Position numbers and translations under genes: made by a program. 64,000 nt of DNA, from assembly GCF_002887735.1 (NCBI RefSeq), contig NZ_PKQP01000010.1, positions 62,001 through 126,000 of the forward strand. Reading direction: 5' to 3'. Source of the DNA: Stenotrophomonas bentonitica (GTDB taxonomy: Bacteria > Pseudomonadota > Gammaproteobacteria > Xanthomonadales > Xanthomonadaceae). Every line of letters starts with the position of its first letter. The first letter of the stretch is position 1. Under the pieces are notes generated by a model. That model had not been told where the DNA came from and did not search any database. It was given only the letters and a program-made list of their open reading frames with translations. Shown here in pieces: positions 1-7,976 of this stretch.

Positions 1-1272
1 CCGGCTTCCGCACCGCTGGGGCGGGCGCATGGCGAACCCACCCCCGCGCCGGCGCCGGCACAGGACAAGGTGGTCGATGACCGCGGCCGCCGCAGCCGCG
101 CCGGCCGGATGATCCTGGTGGTCGAGGATGACACTGCATTTGCCAGCGCCCTGGTCTCGATGGCTCACGAACTGGACTTCGACTGCGTAGTGGCCGGCAC
201 CGCCGAAGAGGCGTTGAGCCTGGCTGCCGAGCTGCGCCCGAACGGCATCCTGCTGGATATCGGCCTGCCCGACGTCTCCGGCCTGAGCGTGCTGGAGCGC
301 CTCAAGCGCGACCCGGCCACGCGCCATATCCCGGTCCACGTGGTCTCCGGGCTGGAGCGCTCGCAGGTGGCGATGGAGCTGGGCGCGATCGGGTATGTGA
401 TCAAGCCGGCCACGCGCGAGCGCCTGGTCGGGGCGATCCAGCAGCTGGAAGCCACCAGCCAGCGCGACATGCGCCGCCTGCTGATCGTGGAGGACGACAG
501 CGAGCTGCGTTCGAACCTGCAGCTGCTGCTTGGCCGCGACCAGCTGGAAATCACCGCGGTGGGCACCATCACCGAGGCGATGGCCGAACTGGCCGGGTCC
601 ACCTTCGATTGCATGGTCACCGACCTGGCGCTGCCGGACGGCACCGGGTACGACCTGCTCGAGCGCATGGCCGGCAATGATGCGGTCGCGTTCCCGCCGG
701 TGATCGTCTACACCGGCCGCGCACTGACCCGCGATGAAGAACAGCGCCTGCGCCGCTATTCCAAGAGCATCATCATCAAGGGCGCGCGCTCGCCCGAGCG
801 CCTGCTCGATGAGGTGACCCTGTTCCTGCACAGCGTGGAGGCCTCGCTGCCGACCGACCAGCAGCGCCTGCTGCGCGAAGCGCGTCGCCGCGATGCGGTG
901 CTCGATGGCCGTACCGTGCTGCTGGCCGAGGACGACGTGCGCAACATCTTCGCGCTGTCCAGCGTGCTGGAGCCGCTCGGCGTCACCCTGGATATCGCCC
1001 GCAACGGCCGCGAGGCGCTGGAGAAGCTGCGCCCGGAAATCGACCTGGTGCTGATGGACATCATGATGCCGGAGATGGACGGGCTGACCGCCATGCGCGA
1101 GATCCGCGCCGACAACCGCTGGCGCGACCTGCCGATCATCGCGTTGACCGCCAAGGCGATGCCCGATGACCGCGAGCATTGCCTGCAGGCCGGTGCCAAC
1201 GATTACATCGCCAAGCCGATCGACGTGGACAAGCTGGTGTCGCTGTGCCGCGTGTGGTGCTCGCGCCGATGA
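1..1272 (+). CDS. Hybrid signalling protein, C-terminal part with three receiver domains (5' end outside window)
   Basis: The reading frame is open from base 1, so only about 423 C-terminal residues are visible. After a Pro/Ala-rich linker come three receiver (REC) domains in tandem. The first begins MILVVEDD with phospho-acceptor Asp in LLDIGLPD. The second begins RRLLIVEDD with Asp in MVTDLALPDG. The third begins TVLLAEDD with Asp in LMDIMMPEMDG and the conserved Lys in IAKPID. Proteins of this kind are usually the tail of a hybrid histidine kinase, but the kinase part cannot be seen. The stop overlaps the cheR-like start (ATGA), so it is co-translated with a CheR, a CheB and a REC-kinase. 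The module probably works as one multi-step phosphorelay; the signal is unknown. Confidence 0.85.
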   Translation, partial: PASAPLGRAHGEPTPAPAPAQDKVVDDRGRRSRAGRMILVVEDDTAFASALVSMAHELDFDCVVAGTAEEALSLAAELRPNGILLDIGLPDVSGLSVLERLKRDPATRHIPVHVVSGLERSQVAMELGAIGYVIKPATRERLVGAIQQLEATSQRDMRRLLIVEDDSELRSNLQLLLGRDQLEITAVGTITEAMAELAGSTFDCMVTDLALPDGTGYDLLERMAGNDAVAFPPVIVYTGRALTRDEEQRLRRYSKSIIIKGARSPERLLDEVTLFLHSVEASLPTDQQRLLREARRRDAVLDGRTVLLAEDDVRNIFALSSVLEPLGVTLDIARNGREALEKLRPEIDLVLMDIMMPEMDGLTAMREIRADNRWRDLPIIALTAKAMPDDREHCLQAGANDYIAKPIDVDKLVSLCRVWCSRR

Positions 1273-2093
1273 ATGAAACGGAGCTGTTCGACCTGGAGTT
1301 GAAGCTGTTGCTGGAGGCGGTCTACCAGCGCTACCACTACGACTTCCGTGACTATGCGCTGGCATCGCTGCGGCGGCGCATGCGCCATGCAATGGCCCGG
1401 TTCGACTGCCCGACCATGGGCGCGCTGCAGCACCGCCTGCTGCACGAGCCGGACACCTTCGCCCAGGCGATGCAGTACTTCACCGTGCAGGTCTCGGAGA
1501 TGTTCCGTGACCCGCCGTACTTCCGGGTGCTGCGCGAGCATGCCGTGCCGGTGCTGCGCACCTATCCCTCGATCAAACTGTGGATCGCCGGGTGCAGCAC
1601 CGGCGAAGAAGTGTGGTCGCTGGCGATCCTGCTGCACGAGGAAGGCCTGCTGGACCGGGCGATCATCTACGCTACCGACATCAATCCCGAAGCGTTGCAG
1701 GCGGCCGAATCCGGGGCCTTCGCGCTGGACCGGCTGGCGCAGTTCAGCCGCAATTACCTGGCGGCCGGCGGCACCGGCTCGCTCTCGGATTACTACAGCA
1801 GCGGCTACGGCAGCGTGGTGTTCGATCGCCGCCTCAAGCGCAACATCGTGTTCGCCGACCACAGCCTGGCCACCGATACGGTGTTCTCCGAAGTCCACCT
1901 GGTGTCCTGCCGCAACGTGCTGATCTATTTCCAGCGGCCACTGCAGGACCGCGCCATCGGCCTGTTCCATGAGGCCCTGGTCCATCGCGGCTTCCTGGGC
2001 CTGGGCAGCAAGGAGTCGCTGCAGTTCGGCGCGCACGCGGATCTGTTTGAAGCCTGCGCGCGCGACCAGCGCCTGTACCGGAAGCTGGCCTGA
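1269..2093 (+). CDS. CheR-type protein-glutamate O-methyltransferase
   Basis: The 274-residue protein would transfer methyl groups from S-adenosylmethionine to receptor glutamates. An N-terminal helical part (about residues 1-80) precedes the methyltransferase core with SAM-binding motif WIAGCSTGEE and the CheR signature SCRNVLIYF near residue 215. The ATG at 1269 overlaps the upstream stop (ATGA) and gives the normal family length; a longer reading from 1179 would lie inside the previous gene. It is followed with overlap by a CheB domain protein and a REC-kinase. Such CheR/CheB pairs inside hybrid-kinase operons often serve a system separate from the main flagellar chemotaxis cluster, which is an inference here. 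Confidence 0.92.
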   Translation: MNETELFDLELKLLLEAVYQRYHYDFRDYALASLRRRMRHAMARFDCPTMGALQHRLLHEPDTFAQAMQYFTVQVSEMFRDPPYFRVLREHAVPVLRTYPSIKLWIAGCSTGEEVWSLAILLHEEGLLDRAIIYATDINPEALQAAESGAFALDRLAQFSRNYLAAGGTGSLSDYYSSGYGSVVFDRRLKRNIVFADHSLATDTVFSEVHLVSCRNVLIYFQRPLQDRAIGLFHEALVHRGFLGLGSKESLQFGAHADLFEACARDQRLYRKLA

Positions 2094-2677
2094 TGAGCAC
2101 GGCCTCCCAGCGCAGCCGGTTCGACCTGGTGGTCATCGGCGCTTCGGCCGGTGGCGTCAGTGCGCTGCAGGCACTGCTGTCGGCGCTGCCGGCCACGCTG
2201 GCGCTGCCGGTGCTGGTGGTGCTGCACCTGCCGCGCGACCGCCCCAGCCGCATTGCCGACCTGCTCGATGCCGGTTGCCCGCTGCCGGTGCGCGAGGCCG
2301 AGGACAAACAACCGCTGCAGGCCGGTACGGTGACGTTCGCGCCGCCGGATTACCACCTGCTGGTGGAGGACCGTGACACGCTGGCACTGTCGGTCGATCC
2401 ACCGGTGCTGTTCTCGCGCCCGGCGATCGATCCCCTGTTTGAAAGCGCCGCCGATGTGTTCGGCGGCGGCGTGTTGGCGATCCTGCTGACCGGCGCCAGC
2501 AGTGACGGCAGCGACGGTGTCGCCGCGGTCCGCCAGGCCGGTGGCGAAGCCTGGATCCAATGCCCTGAGGAGGCCTATTCCTCGATGATGCCCGCATCGG
2601 CCCTGGCACACGCCGGCGCCGACGCGGTGCTCCCGCTCACCTCCATCTGCACGCGTATGAAAGGCCTTACCCGATGA
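2093..2677 (+). CDS. CheB-type methylesterase domain protein lacking the receiver domain
   Basis: The 194-residue protein consists only of a CheB methylesterase domain. Canonical CheB is about 350 residues with an N-terminal receiver. The nucleophile region is IGASAGGVSALQ (Ser in GASAGG), the His lies in VVLHLPRD, and the Asp lies in LTGASSDGSDG, which replaces the more usual GMGxDG. The ATG overlaps the cheR stop (TGATG), and the gene overlaps the next by 4 bases. Without its own receiver, its activity must be set by a partner, most simply one of the receivers encoded on either side. The substrate receptor is not evident. Confidence 0.88.
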   Translation: MSTASQRSRFDLVVIGASAGGVSALQALLSALPATLALPVLVVLHLPRDRPSRIADLLDAGCPLPVREAEDKQPLQAGTVTFAPPDYHLLVEDRDTLALSVDPPVLFSRPAIDPLFESAADVFGGGVLAILLTGASSDGSDGVAAVRQAGGEAWIQCPEEAYSSMMPASALAHAGADAVLPLTSICTRMKGLTR

Positions 2678-3792
2678 ACCTGATCGAGCCCGCCGGGTCG
2701 ACTGCCACCACCGATTGCGTGAAGCTGCTGATTGTCGATGACATCCCGCAGAACCTGGTCGCGATGGAAGCGCTGTTGCGTCGCCCGGGTCTGGAGATCC
2801 TGTGTGCGCTGTCCGGTGCTGAAGCACTCGAGCTGCTGCTGGAGCATGAAGTCGCGCTGGCCCTGCTGGATGTGCACATGCCCGAGATCGACGGCTTCTC
2901 GCTGGCCGAGCTGATGCGCGGCTCGCAACGCAGCCGCGACGTGCCGATCATCTTCCTCACCGCTTCGCCGAATGATCCGGTGCGGGCCTTCAAGGGCTAC
3001 GAATCCGGCGCCGTGGATTTCCTGCACAAGCCGATCGAGCCGCAGGTGATCATGAGCAAGGTCAATGTGTTCATCGAGCTTTACCAGCAGAAGCAGCTGC
3101 TCAAGGCGCGCAACGAGGCGCTGGAGCACGCGCTCAAGCTCAATGAAACGATGATGGCGGTATTGACGCACGACCTGCGTACGCCGTTGGCGGCGATCCT
3201 GCTGTGCGCCGACAAGCTGTCGCTGGATCTGCCCGATGACAGCCAGGTCCAGCGGACCCTGGTCCATCTGGAAAACAGCGCACAGCGCATGGTGCGGATG
3301 GTCGAGCAGCTGCTGGATTTCTCCAGGATCCGTACCGGCGGCCTGCGCCTGCATACCACCGAGTGCGACCTGGCTGAACTGGCCTCGGCGGTGGTGGCCG
3401 AGATCAGCCGCGCGCATCCGCGGGCGACCATCGAACTGCAGGTACAGGGCGATGCCCAGCTGCAGGGCGATCCCGATCGTCTCGCGCAGTTGCTGTCCAA
3501 CCTGATCGGCAACGCCGTGCTGCATGGCGGTGATGCGCCGGTGGTGGTGCGGGTGGAAGGCGAGCGCAGCGCGCCACTGCGGCTGCAGGTGCGCAATGCC
3601 GGTCAGATTCCGGAGGCATTGCTGCCGCGGTTGTTCGAGCCGTTCAAGGCCAGTTTCCACGACAGTCGCGGGCTGGGGCTGGGGCTGTTCATCGCCAGCG
3701 AGTTCGCCCGTGCGCATGGCGGCACACTGGTGGCCCACAACATCGAGGGCGCGGTGATCTTCGAGACCGCGCTGCAGCGCCGGCCGCGCTGA
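2674..3792 (+). CDS. Receiver-histidine kinase fusion (REC-HisKA-HATPase)
   Basis: This is a soluble 372-residue protein. A receiver (LLIVDDIPQN, Asp in LLDVHMPEIDG, Lys in LHKPIE) occupies residues 15-135. A coiled linker leads to a HisKA domain with H-box THDLRTPL near residue 165, then an ATPase domain with N-box LSNLIGNAV and G-box GLGLGLFIAS. There is no membrane segment or sensor domain, so input probably comes by phosphotransfer to the receiver. It is the last gene of the four-gene coupled operon and is followed by a hairpin terminator at 3804-3830. Confidence 0.92.
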   Translation: MNLIEPAGSTATTDCVKLLIVDDIPQNLVAMEALLRRPGLEILCALSGAEALELLLEHEVALALLDVHMPEIDGFSLAELMRGSQRSRDVPIIFLTASPNDPVRAFKGYESGAVDFLHKPIEPQVIMSKVNVFIELYQQKQLLKARNEALEHALKLNETMMAVLTHDLRTPLAAILLCADKLSLDLPDDSQVQRTLVHLENSAQRMVRMVEQLLDFSRIRTGGLRLHTTECDLAELASAVVAEISRAHPRATIELQVQGDAQLQGDPDRLAQLLSNLIGNAVLHGGDAPVVVRVEGERSAPLRLQVRNAGQIPEALLPRLFEPFKASFHDSRGLGLGLFIASEFARAHGGTLVAHNIEGAVIFETALQRRPR

Positions 3793-3803
3793 GGCCGGAA
3801 AGA

Positions 3804-3830
3804 ACCATCCCGGCGCAGAGCCGGGATGGT
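3804..3830. terminator. Hairpin terminator between convergent transcription units
   Basis: A perfect 11-bp stem (ACCATCCCGGC with GCCGGGATGGT) and a 5-base loop lies between the signalling operon on the plus strand and the peptide locus on the minus strand. There is no long T run on either side, so it may act as a bidirectional transcript end. Confidence 0.6.
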
Positions 3831-3838
3831 GGACGTGC

Positions 3839-4021
3839 TTACAGCGGCTCGCAGCACAGATACAGCCCGTGCCCACCGTAGGTGCAGCCCGGCTGGTCTT
3901 CACAGCCGGCCAGCGGCTTGGGCTGGCTGGAGGTAGCCAGCGCCTGGCTGGATGCGAAGGCCAACGCGCAGATCAGGGTGACGCCGCTCAGGGCTGACAA
4001 CAACCGCGTTTTCGACTTCAT
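3839..4021 (-). CDS. Secreted four-cysteine peptide, copy 2
   Basis: This is a 60-residue precursor. A classic signal peptide (MKSKTRLLSALSG, hydrophobic core, ASSQALA) precedes a mature part of about 31 residues that starts TSSQPKPLAGC. Cysteines are spaced C-x5-C-x9-CC around a shared PGCTYGGH motif. The start at 4021 is set by AAGGAA upstream and by alignment with its paralogue at 4082-4261. It lies downstream of the paralogue and of a membrane-anchored thioredoxin-fold protein. The family is not recognised. The cysteines could form two disulfides in the periplasm; a bacteriocin, a metal or redox carrier or a signalling peptide are all possible. Confidence 0.72.
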   Translation of the reverse strand: MKSKTRLLSALSGVTLICALAFASSQALATSSQPKPLAGCEDQPGCTYGGHGLYLCCEPL

Positions 4022-4081
4022 GGTCTGTCTTTCCTTCTGTGGATGAGGCGGACGGGGCGCGTGTTGCCACGCAGTCACGCG

Positions 4082-4261
4082 TTACACCGGCTGGCAGCAC
4101 CGGATCTCGCTGTGCCCGCCATAGGTGCAGCCGGGCTTGTAGGGACAGCCATCCAGCTGCTTGGGCTGGCTGGAGGTCGCCACTGCCTGGCTCGATGCGA
4201 ACGCCAGGGCGCAGACAACAGCGATACCGCCAAAGACCGAAAGGAACTTCCTGGACTTCAT
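4082..4261 (-). CDS. Secreted four-cysteine peptide, copy 1
   Basis: This 59-residue precursor is paralogous to the peptide at 3839-4021. Leader (MKSRKFLSVFGG to ASSQAVA) and mature part (TSSQPKQLDGC, PGCTYGGH, terminal CCQPV) align without gaps apart from one leader residue. The spacing C-x5-C-x9-CC is identical. CAGGAG upstream supports the ATG at 4261. Conservation is strongest at the signal-peptide end, the TSSQPK stretch and the CTYGGH core, while residues before the CC pair vary. It appears to be the first peptide gene after the redoxin gene. No function is assigned. Confidence 0.72.
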   Translation of the reverse strand: MKSRKFLSVFGGIAVVCALAFASSQAVATSSQPKQLDGCPYKPGCTYGGHSEIRCCQPV

Positions 4262-4354
4262 GGTGCTTCTCCTGTTGTGGTGACGCGGATGCAACGGGAA
4301 CACGGACGGAACTGTCGATCCGCCCCCGGCGAGCGGGCGCGGAGGGACCTGGTT

Positions 4355-4375
4355 ACGTCGCCTTGGCAGCGACGT
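4355..4375 (-). promoter_or_regulatory. Intergenic hairpin between redoxin and peptide genes
   Basis: A 7-bp perfect stem (ACGTCGC with GCGACGT) with a 7-base loop lies just after the redoxin stop in the direction of transcription. It could reduce read-through, or protect the 3' end of a processed transcript so that peptide and redoxin are made in different amounts. This is inferred from position only. Confidence 0.35.
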
Positions 4376-4384
4376 GGGATGGCT

Positions 4385-4999
4385 TCAGCCTGCCGGCGCG
4401 GGCGCCTGGTTACGGGCGGCGTTGATCACGAATGCGCCGGTGATCGCATCCACTGAGCGCTCCTCGAGCTGGCCGACATGGCGGTAGATCACCTTGCCGT
4501 CCTGGATGACGACCACCATCGGCACCATGGTCGCGGTGTAGCGCTGCCGGAGCCGGTCATCGGTATCGTTCACCACCGGAAACGCGAAACCATGCTGGCG
4601 CGCGTAGTCGGCAGCGGTTTCGTGGGGCGGCAGGCTGATGCCGACCATCTCGAAGGCGCGGTTGCCGTTGTTGCGACCGGCCGCGTCCAGCGCCTGGATC
4701 TGCGGCACCGAGGCCAGGCAGAACCGGCAGGCAGGGGAGAAGAAGTACAGGACCTGGCGACCGCTGGCCGGGCCGGCGAGGGTAACGGCCTGGCCGTCGA
4801 GTGCCGTGGTGGTGAGGGCCTCGGGCTGGGCGCCCTCGGGAAGGCCGTGGGCGGCCTTGGAGATCTGTTCGACCTTGCTCACCAGCAGCGCCTGCTCTTG
4901 GCGGAGCTGCCGGTTCTGCACCGCCAGCGCGGTCATCAGCACGGCCAGGGCAACGATGAGAGCGAGACTGCCGTACTTCCGGAATGCGGATGCGTCCAT
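4385..4999 (-). CDS. Membrane-anchored thioredoxin-fold protein (TlpA/MauD-like redoxin)
   Basis: This 204-residue protein has one N-terminal transmembrane anchor (about residues 10-30), a short coiled stretch and a periplasmic thioredoxin-fold domain. The active site is PACRFC (CxxC), and the cis-Pro loop is TMVPMVVV. The layout resembles TlpA, ResA and MauD, which reduce or oxidise specific exported proteins. AAGGAG before the ATG at 4999 fixes the start; an upstream in-frame extension lacks a site. It is the first gene of a minus-strand unit with two cysteine-rich exported peptides, which are natural candidate substrates. MauD-like activity in peptide disulfide formation is an inference. 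Confidence 0.8.
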   Translation of the reverse strand: MDASAFRKYGSLALIVALAVLMTALAVQNRQLRQEQALLVSKVEQISKAAHGLPEGAQPEALTTTALDGQAVTLAGPASGRQVLYFFSPACRFCLASVPQIQALDAAGRNNGNRAFEMVGISLPPHETAADYARQHGFAFPVVNDTDDRLRQRYTATMVPMVVVIQDGKVIYRHVGQLEERSVDAITGAFVINAARNQAPAPAG

Positions 5000-5239
5000 G
5001 CTGCTCCTTGGCCTTCGGCCGGGTCCATGGCTGAGTAGGTGGTGTATGTATCCGGTAACAAAAATCATCTGTCAAATACAAGATCCTGTGAATGAGACAT
5101 GGGTTTCATTCTGGTCGTTGCCTATCGAAAGATCGGCGCGCGCGGCGCCCGCCGGGCCGCCCGGATCAGTCGCAAACCCCCGTGAGGTAAACTGTCCGGG
5201 CGCCGAAGCCCTTCGCCAGCGGCCATTGCTGGAGCCACC

Positions 5240-5698
5240 ATGCCGTCCTCGACCCGTAAAGCCGTCTCGCCCCTGATCGACGCCCAGGTGCATGTCGAGG
5301 GCTTCGTGCAGGTGCGTGAAGCGCGCCGGTCCGAGTTGGTCGAGGATTACGTGGAGCTGATCGCGGACCTGATCGCCGATGGCCGTGAGGCCCGGCAGGT
5401 GGATATCGCGACGCGGCTGGGGGTTGCGCAGCCGACGGTGGCCAAGGCGCTCAAACGCCTGGTCAAGGAGGGCTGGGCGATCCAGCGCCCGTACCGCGGC
5501 GTGTTCCTGACCCCGGCAGGCGAGCAGCTGGCGGTGGAGATGCGCGCCCGCCACCAGACCGTGGAGCAGTTCCTGCTGGCGCTGGGCGTGGATGCCGATT
5601 CGGCGCGCCGCGATGCCGAAGGGATCGAACATCACGTGAGCGAGGCCACCCTGGCCGCGTTCGACGCGTTCGTACGCAAGGCCAACGGCCATGGTTGA
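5240..5698 (+). CDS. mntR: Manganese-responsive regulator MntR (DtxR family)
   Basis: The 152-residue protein matches the length of enterobacterial MntR. A winged helix-turn-helix ([23 protein letters not shown], abridged; residues about 50-75) and wing ([10 protein letters not shown]) precede the metal-binding and dimerisation helices with His/Glu ligands in GIEHHVSE. It is expected to repress manganese uptake and induce export when Mn(II) is bound; no mntH or mntP gene lies nearby. The stop overlaps the tadA start by 8 bases. The roughly 240-base gap to the divergent redoxin gene must hold promoters for both; no clear operator was found there. Confidence 0.88.
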   Translation: MPSSTRKAVSPLIDAQVHVEGFVQVREARRSELVEDYVELIADLIADGREARQVDIATRLGVAQPTVAKALKRLVKEGWAIQRPYRGVFLTPAGEQLAVEMRARHQTVEQFLLALGVDADSARRDAEGIEHHVSEATLAAFDAFVRKANGHG

Positions 5699-6215
5699 GC
5701 GCCTCGCGCCGCCGCCGCCGCTGGGCGTGCCGGTGCACGACCACGACGAATACTGGATGCGCCACGCGCTGGGGCTGGCCGAGCGGGCCGAGCGTGAGTT
5801 CAACGAGATCCCGGTCGGCGCGGTGCTGGTCGGTGCCGATGGCAGCGTGCTCGGAGAAGGCTGGAACCTCAACATCGCCGACCACGACCCCAGCGCACAT
5901 GCGGAGATCGTCGCGATGCGGCAAGCGGGCAGGGCGATCACCAACCACCGGCTGATCGGCAGTACGCTCTACGTCACGCTGGAGCCATGCGCGATGTGTG
6001 CGATGGCGATCGTGCACGCACGCGTGGCGCGGCTGGTGTACGCGGCCACCGATCCCAAGACTGGCGCCTGCGGCAGCGTGTTCGACCTGATCGGCGACCC
6101 GCGCCACAACCATCGCGTGGAAATCCACGGGGGCGTGCTGGCCAAGGATGCCAGCACCCGGTTGACCAACTACTTCCGCGCCAAGCGCGGCAAGCCGCCG
6201 TTGCTGCTGGAATAA
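5691..6215 (+). CDS. tadA: tRNA-specific adenosine-34 deaminase
   Basis: The 174-residue protein converts adenosine 34 to inosine in the tRNA-Arg(ACG) anticodon. Zinc-site motifs are HAEIVAM (His ligand and catalytic Glu) and PCAMCAMAI (two Cys ligands), followed by the typical GACGSVFDL and HNHRVEI segments. It has a slightly long N-terminus ([14 protein letters not shown]) before the conserved [10 protein letters not shown] helix. It overlaps mntR by 8 bases, so the two are probably co-transcribed. Confidence 0.95.
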   Translation: MVERLAPPPPLGVPVHDHDEYWMRHALGLAERAEREFNEIPVGAVLVGADGSVLGEGWNLNIADHDPSAHAEIVAMRQAGRAITNHRLIGSTLYVTLEPCAMCAMAIVHARVARLVYAATDPKTGACGSVFDLIGDPRHNHRVEIHGGVLAKDASTRLTNYFRAKRGKPPLLLE

Positions 6216-6314
6216 CGCCGCTGCAGCGACAGGGCCGTGACGCGTTGGCGGTATCATGGGCGCCTCCTCCATCCCGGTCGCGGCGCAAGCGGCGGCCCAG
6301 CACAAGGCGAACAC

Positions 6315-6884
6315 ATGGCCGACAACGGCGCAGAAGGCGAGCGACTGATCTGGATCGATCTGGAAATGACCGGTCTGGACACCGATAACGATGCGATCAT
6401 CGAGATCGCCACGGTGGTGACCGATGCGCAGTTGAAGGTGCTGGCCGAAGGTCCGGAGTTCGCCATCCATCATCCGGTGGAGCGGCTGGAGGCGATGGAC
6501 GAATGGAACCGCAACCAGCACCGCCGCTCGGGCCTGTGGCAGCGCGTGGTCGACAGCACGGTGACCCTGGGCCAGGCCGAAGCGCAGACCATCGCGTTCC
6601 TGCAGCAGTGGATCAAGGCCGGTGCCTCGCCGATGTGCGGCAACTCGATCTGCCAGGACCGTCGCTTCCTGCACCGTGAAATGCCGCGCCTGGAGAAGTA
6701 CTTCCACTACCGCAATCTGGACGTGTCCACGATCAAGGAACTGGCCAAGCGCTGGGCCCCGAGCATCGCGGCGGGCGTCGGCAAGACCGCCAGCCATACC
6801 GCGCTGAGCGACGTCCACGATTCCATCGAAGAACTGCGCCATTACCGCCAGTTCATGGGAGCGCTTTCGGGCCTGTCGGCCTGA
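6315..6884 (+). CDS. orn: Oligoribonuclease
   Basis: This 189-residue DEDDh 3'-5' exonuclease degrades 2-5 nt RNAs, including pGpG made from cyclic-di-GMP. Visible motifs are [11 protein letters not shown] (ExoI), [11 protein letters not shown] (ExoII) and [14 protein letters not shown] (ExoIII with catalytic His and Asp). The ATG at 6315 is preceded by AAGGCGA; an upstream in-frame extension to 6237 lacks conserved sequence. The link to cyclic-di-GMP turnover is relevant because a diguanylate cyclase is encoded at 22678. Confidence 0.96.
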   Translation: MADNGAEGERLIWIDLEMTGLDTDNDAIIEIATVVTDAQLKVLAEGPEFAIHHPVERLEAMDEWNRNQHRRSGLWQRVVDSTVTLGQAEAQTIAFLQQWIKAGASPMCGNSICQDRRFLHREMPRLEKYFHYRNLDVSTIKELAKRWAPSIAAGVGKTASHTALSDVHDSIEELRHYRQFMGALSGLSA

Positions 6885-6959
6885 TCCAGCGGGCAGGATC
6901 GGCACGGCACGCCGGTCTGTGCCGGATCGTTCAGCTGACGGCAGGCGAGGCGACGAGCG

Positions 6960-7859
6960 ATGAACATCGGCGGCGCTATGATCGCGGCCATGAATGCCAT
7001 CACCTCGCCGCAACCGCCGCCGCTGCCGTCCTCGATCCTGCCGACCTCGCAGGATTGGCGTGACCTGCAACGTGCGGTGGAGCTGCTGGAATCGCCCACG
7101 CTGACGGCCAAGATGGCCAACCTGATCGGCTCGCCACTGGAGTTCGCGGTCAAGCGGTTGCCTGATTCGGTATCGCGCCGCATCCACGGCGCGGTCGAGG
7201 CGGCCCTGTTCAAATCCGCCCAGGCCGCGTTGTGGAGCATGGACAACACGCCCGGCAAGGCGGCCTCCACACGTTGGCACAAGCTGGCGGCGGCAACGTC
7301 GGGCGCGGTAGGCGGTGCGTTCGGCTTCACCACGCTGTTCATCGAACTGCCCGTGTCCACCACGATCATGATGCGCTCGGTGGCCGATGTCGCCCGCAGC
7401 GAGGGCTTCGACCTGCGCGAGATGAGCACGCGGCATGCCTGCCTGGAGGTGTTCGCGCTGGGCGGCAACTCCGGCAAGGATGATGCCAGCGAGACGGGCT
7501 ACTACATCACGCGTGGCTTCACTGCCGAGGTGATGTGCCACTTGTCGGCCGAGCTGGCCGGGCGTGCGGTCGGCGGCAGCCCGGTGATGATCGGCCTGAC
7601 CCCGAAAGAAGCCGGCAAATGGCTGGCCAAGATCGTGGAGAAAGTGGCGGCGCGCTTCGGCGTGGTGGTCACCGAGAAGTTTGCCGCGCAGGCGGTCCCG
7701 ATCGTCGGGGCGGTGGCCGGCGCCACGCTCAATACCATGTTCACCGACTACTACCAGGACGTGGCGCGCGGGCATTTCATCGTGCGCCGGCTGGAGCGCA
7801 GCTACGGCTACGAGACCGTGCGGGCCGCCTATTCCCTGCTGGCCGCCGAGCGCAACTGA
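6960..7859 (+). CDS. EcsC-family protein
   Basis: The 299-residue protein has features of the EcsC family: a hydrophobic glycine/alanine stretch (GAVGGAFGFTTLFIELPVSTT) near residue 120 and a second one near VPIVGAVAGATLNTMF, with the family-typical DYYQDVARGHFIVRRLE segment. The family is named after Bacillus EcsC but its activity is unknown. The ATG at 6960 has AGGCGAGG upstream; ATG 6990 is an alternative start. It stands alone between orn and the ene-reductase gene. Confidence 0.78.
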   Translation: MNIGGAMIAAMNAITSPQPPPLPSSILPTSQDWRDLQRAVELLESPTLTAKMANLIGSPLEFAVKRLPDSVSRRIHGAVEAALFKSAQAALWSMDNTPGKAASTRWHKLAAATSGAVGGAFGFTTLFIELPVSTTIMMRSVADVARSEGFDLREMSTRHACLEVFALGGNSGKDDASETGYYITRGFTAEVMCHLSAELAGRAVGGSPVMIGLTPKEAGKWLAKIVEKVAARFGVVVTEKFAAQAVPIVGAVAGATLNTMFTDYYQDVARGHFIVRRLERSYGYETVRAAYSLLAAERN

Positions 7860-7976
7860 GCGATCGTTGCATCGGCGGCACAACTGTTTTGCCGCCGCGG
7901 GCCTGTTGGGCCGGCAGCCCTGTCCCCATCCTTGTCGGCATCACCGCTTCGGCGGCTCCCCCGATCAAGGATTGCC

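Noticed and set aside
5463..7883. 806-codon minus-strand frame across tadA, orn and the EcsC gene
   Set aside because: Spans three well-supported plus-strand genes and has low-complexity composition typical of antisense frames.
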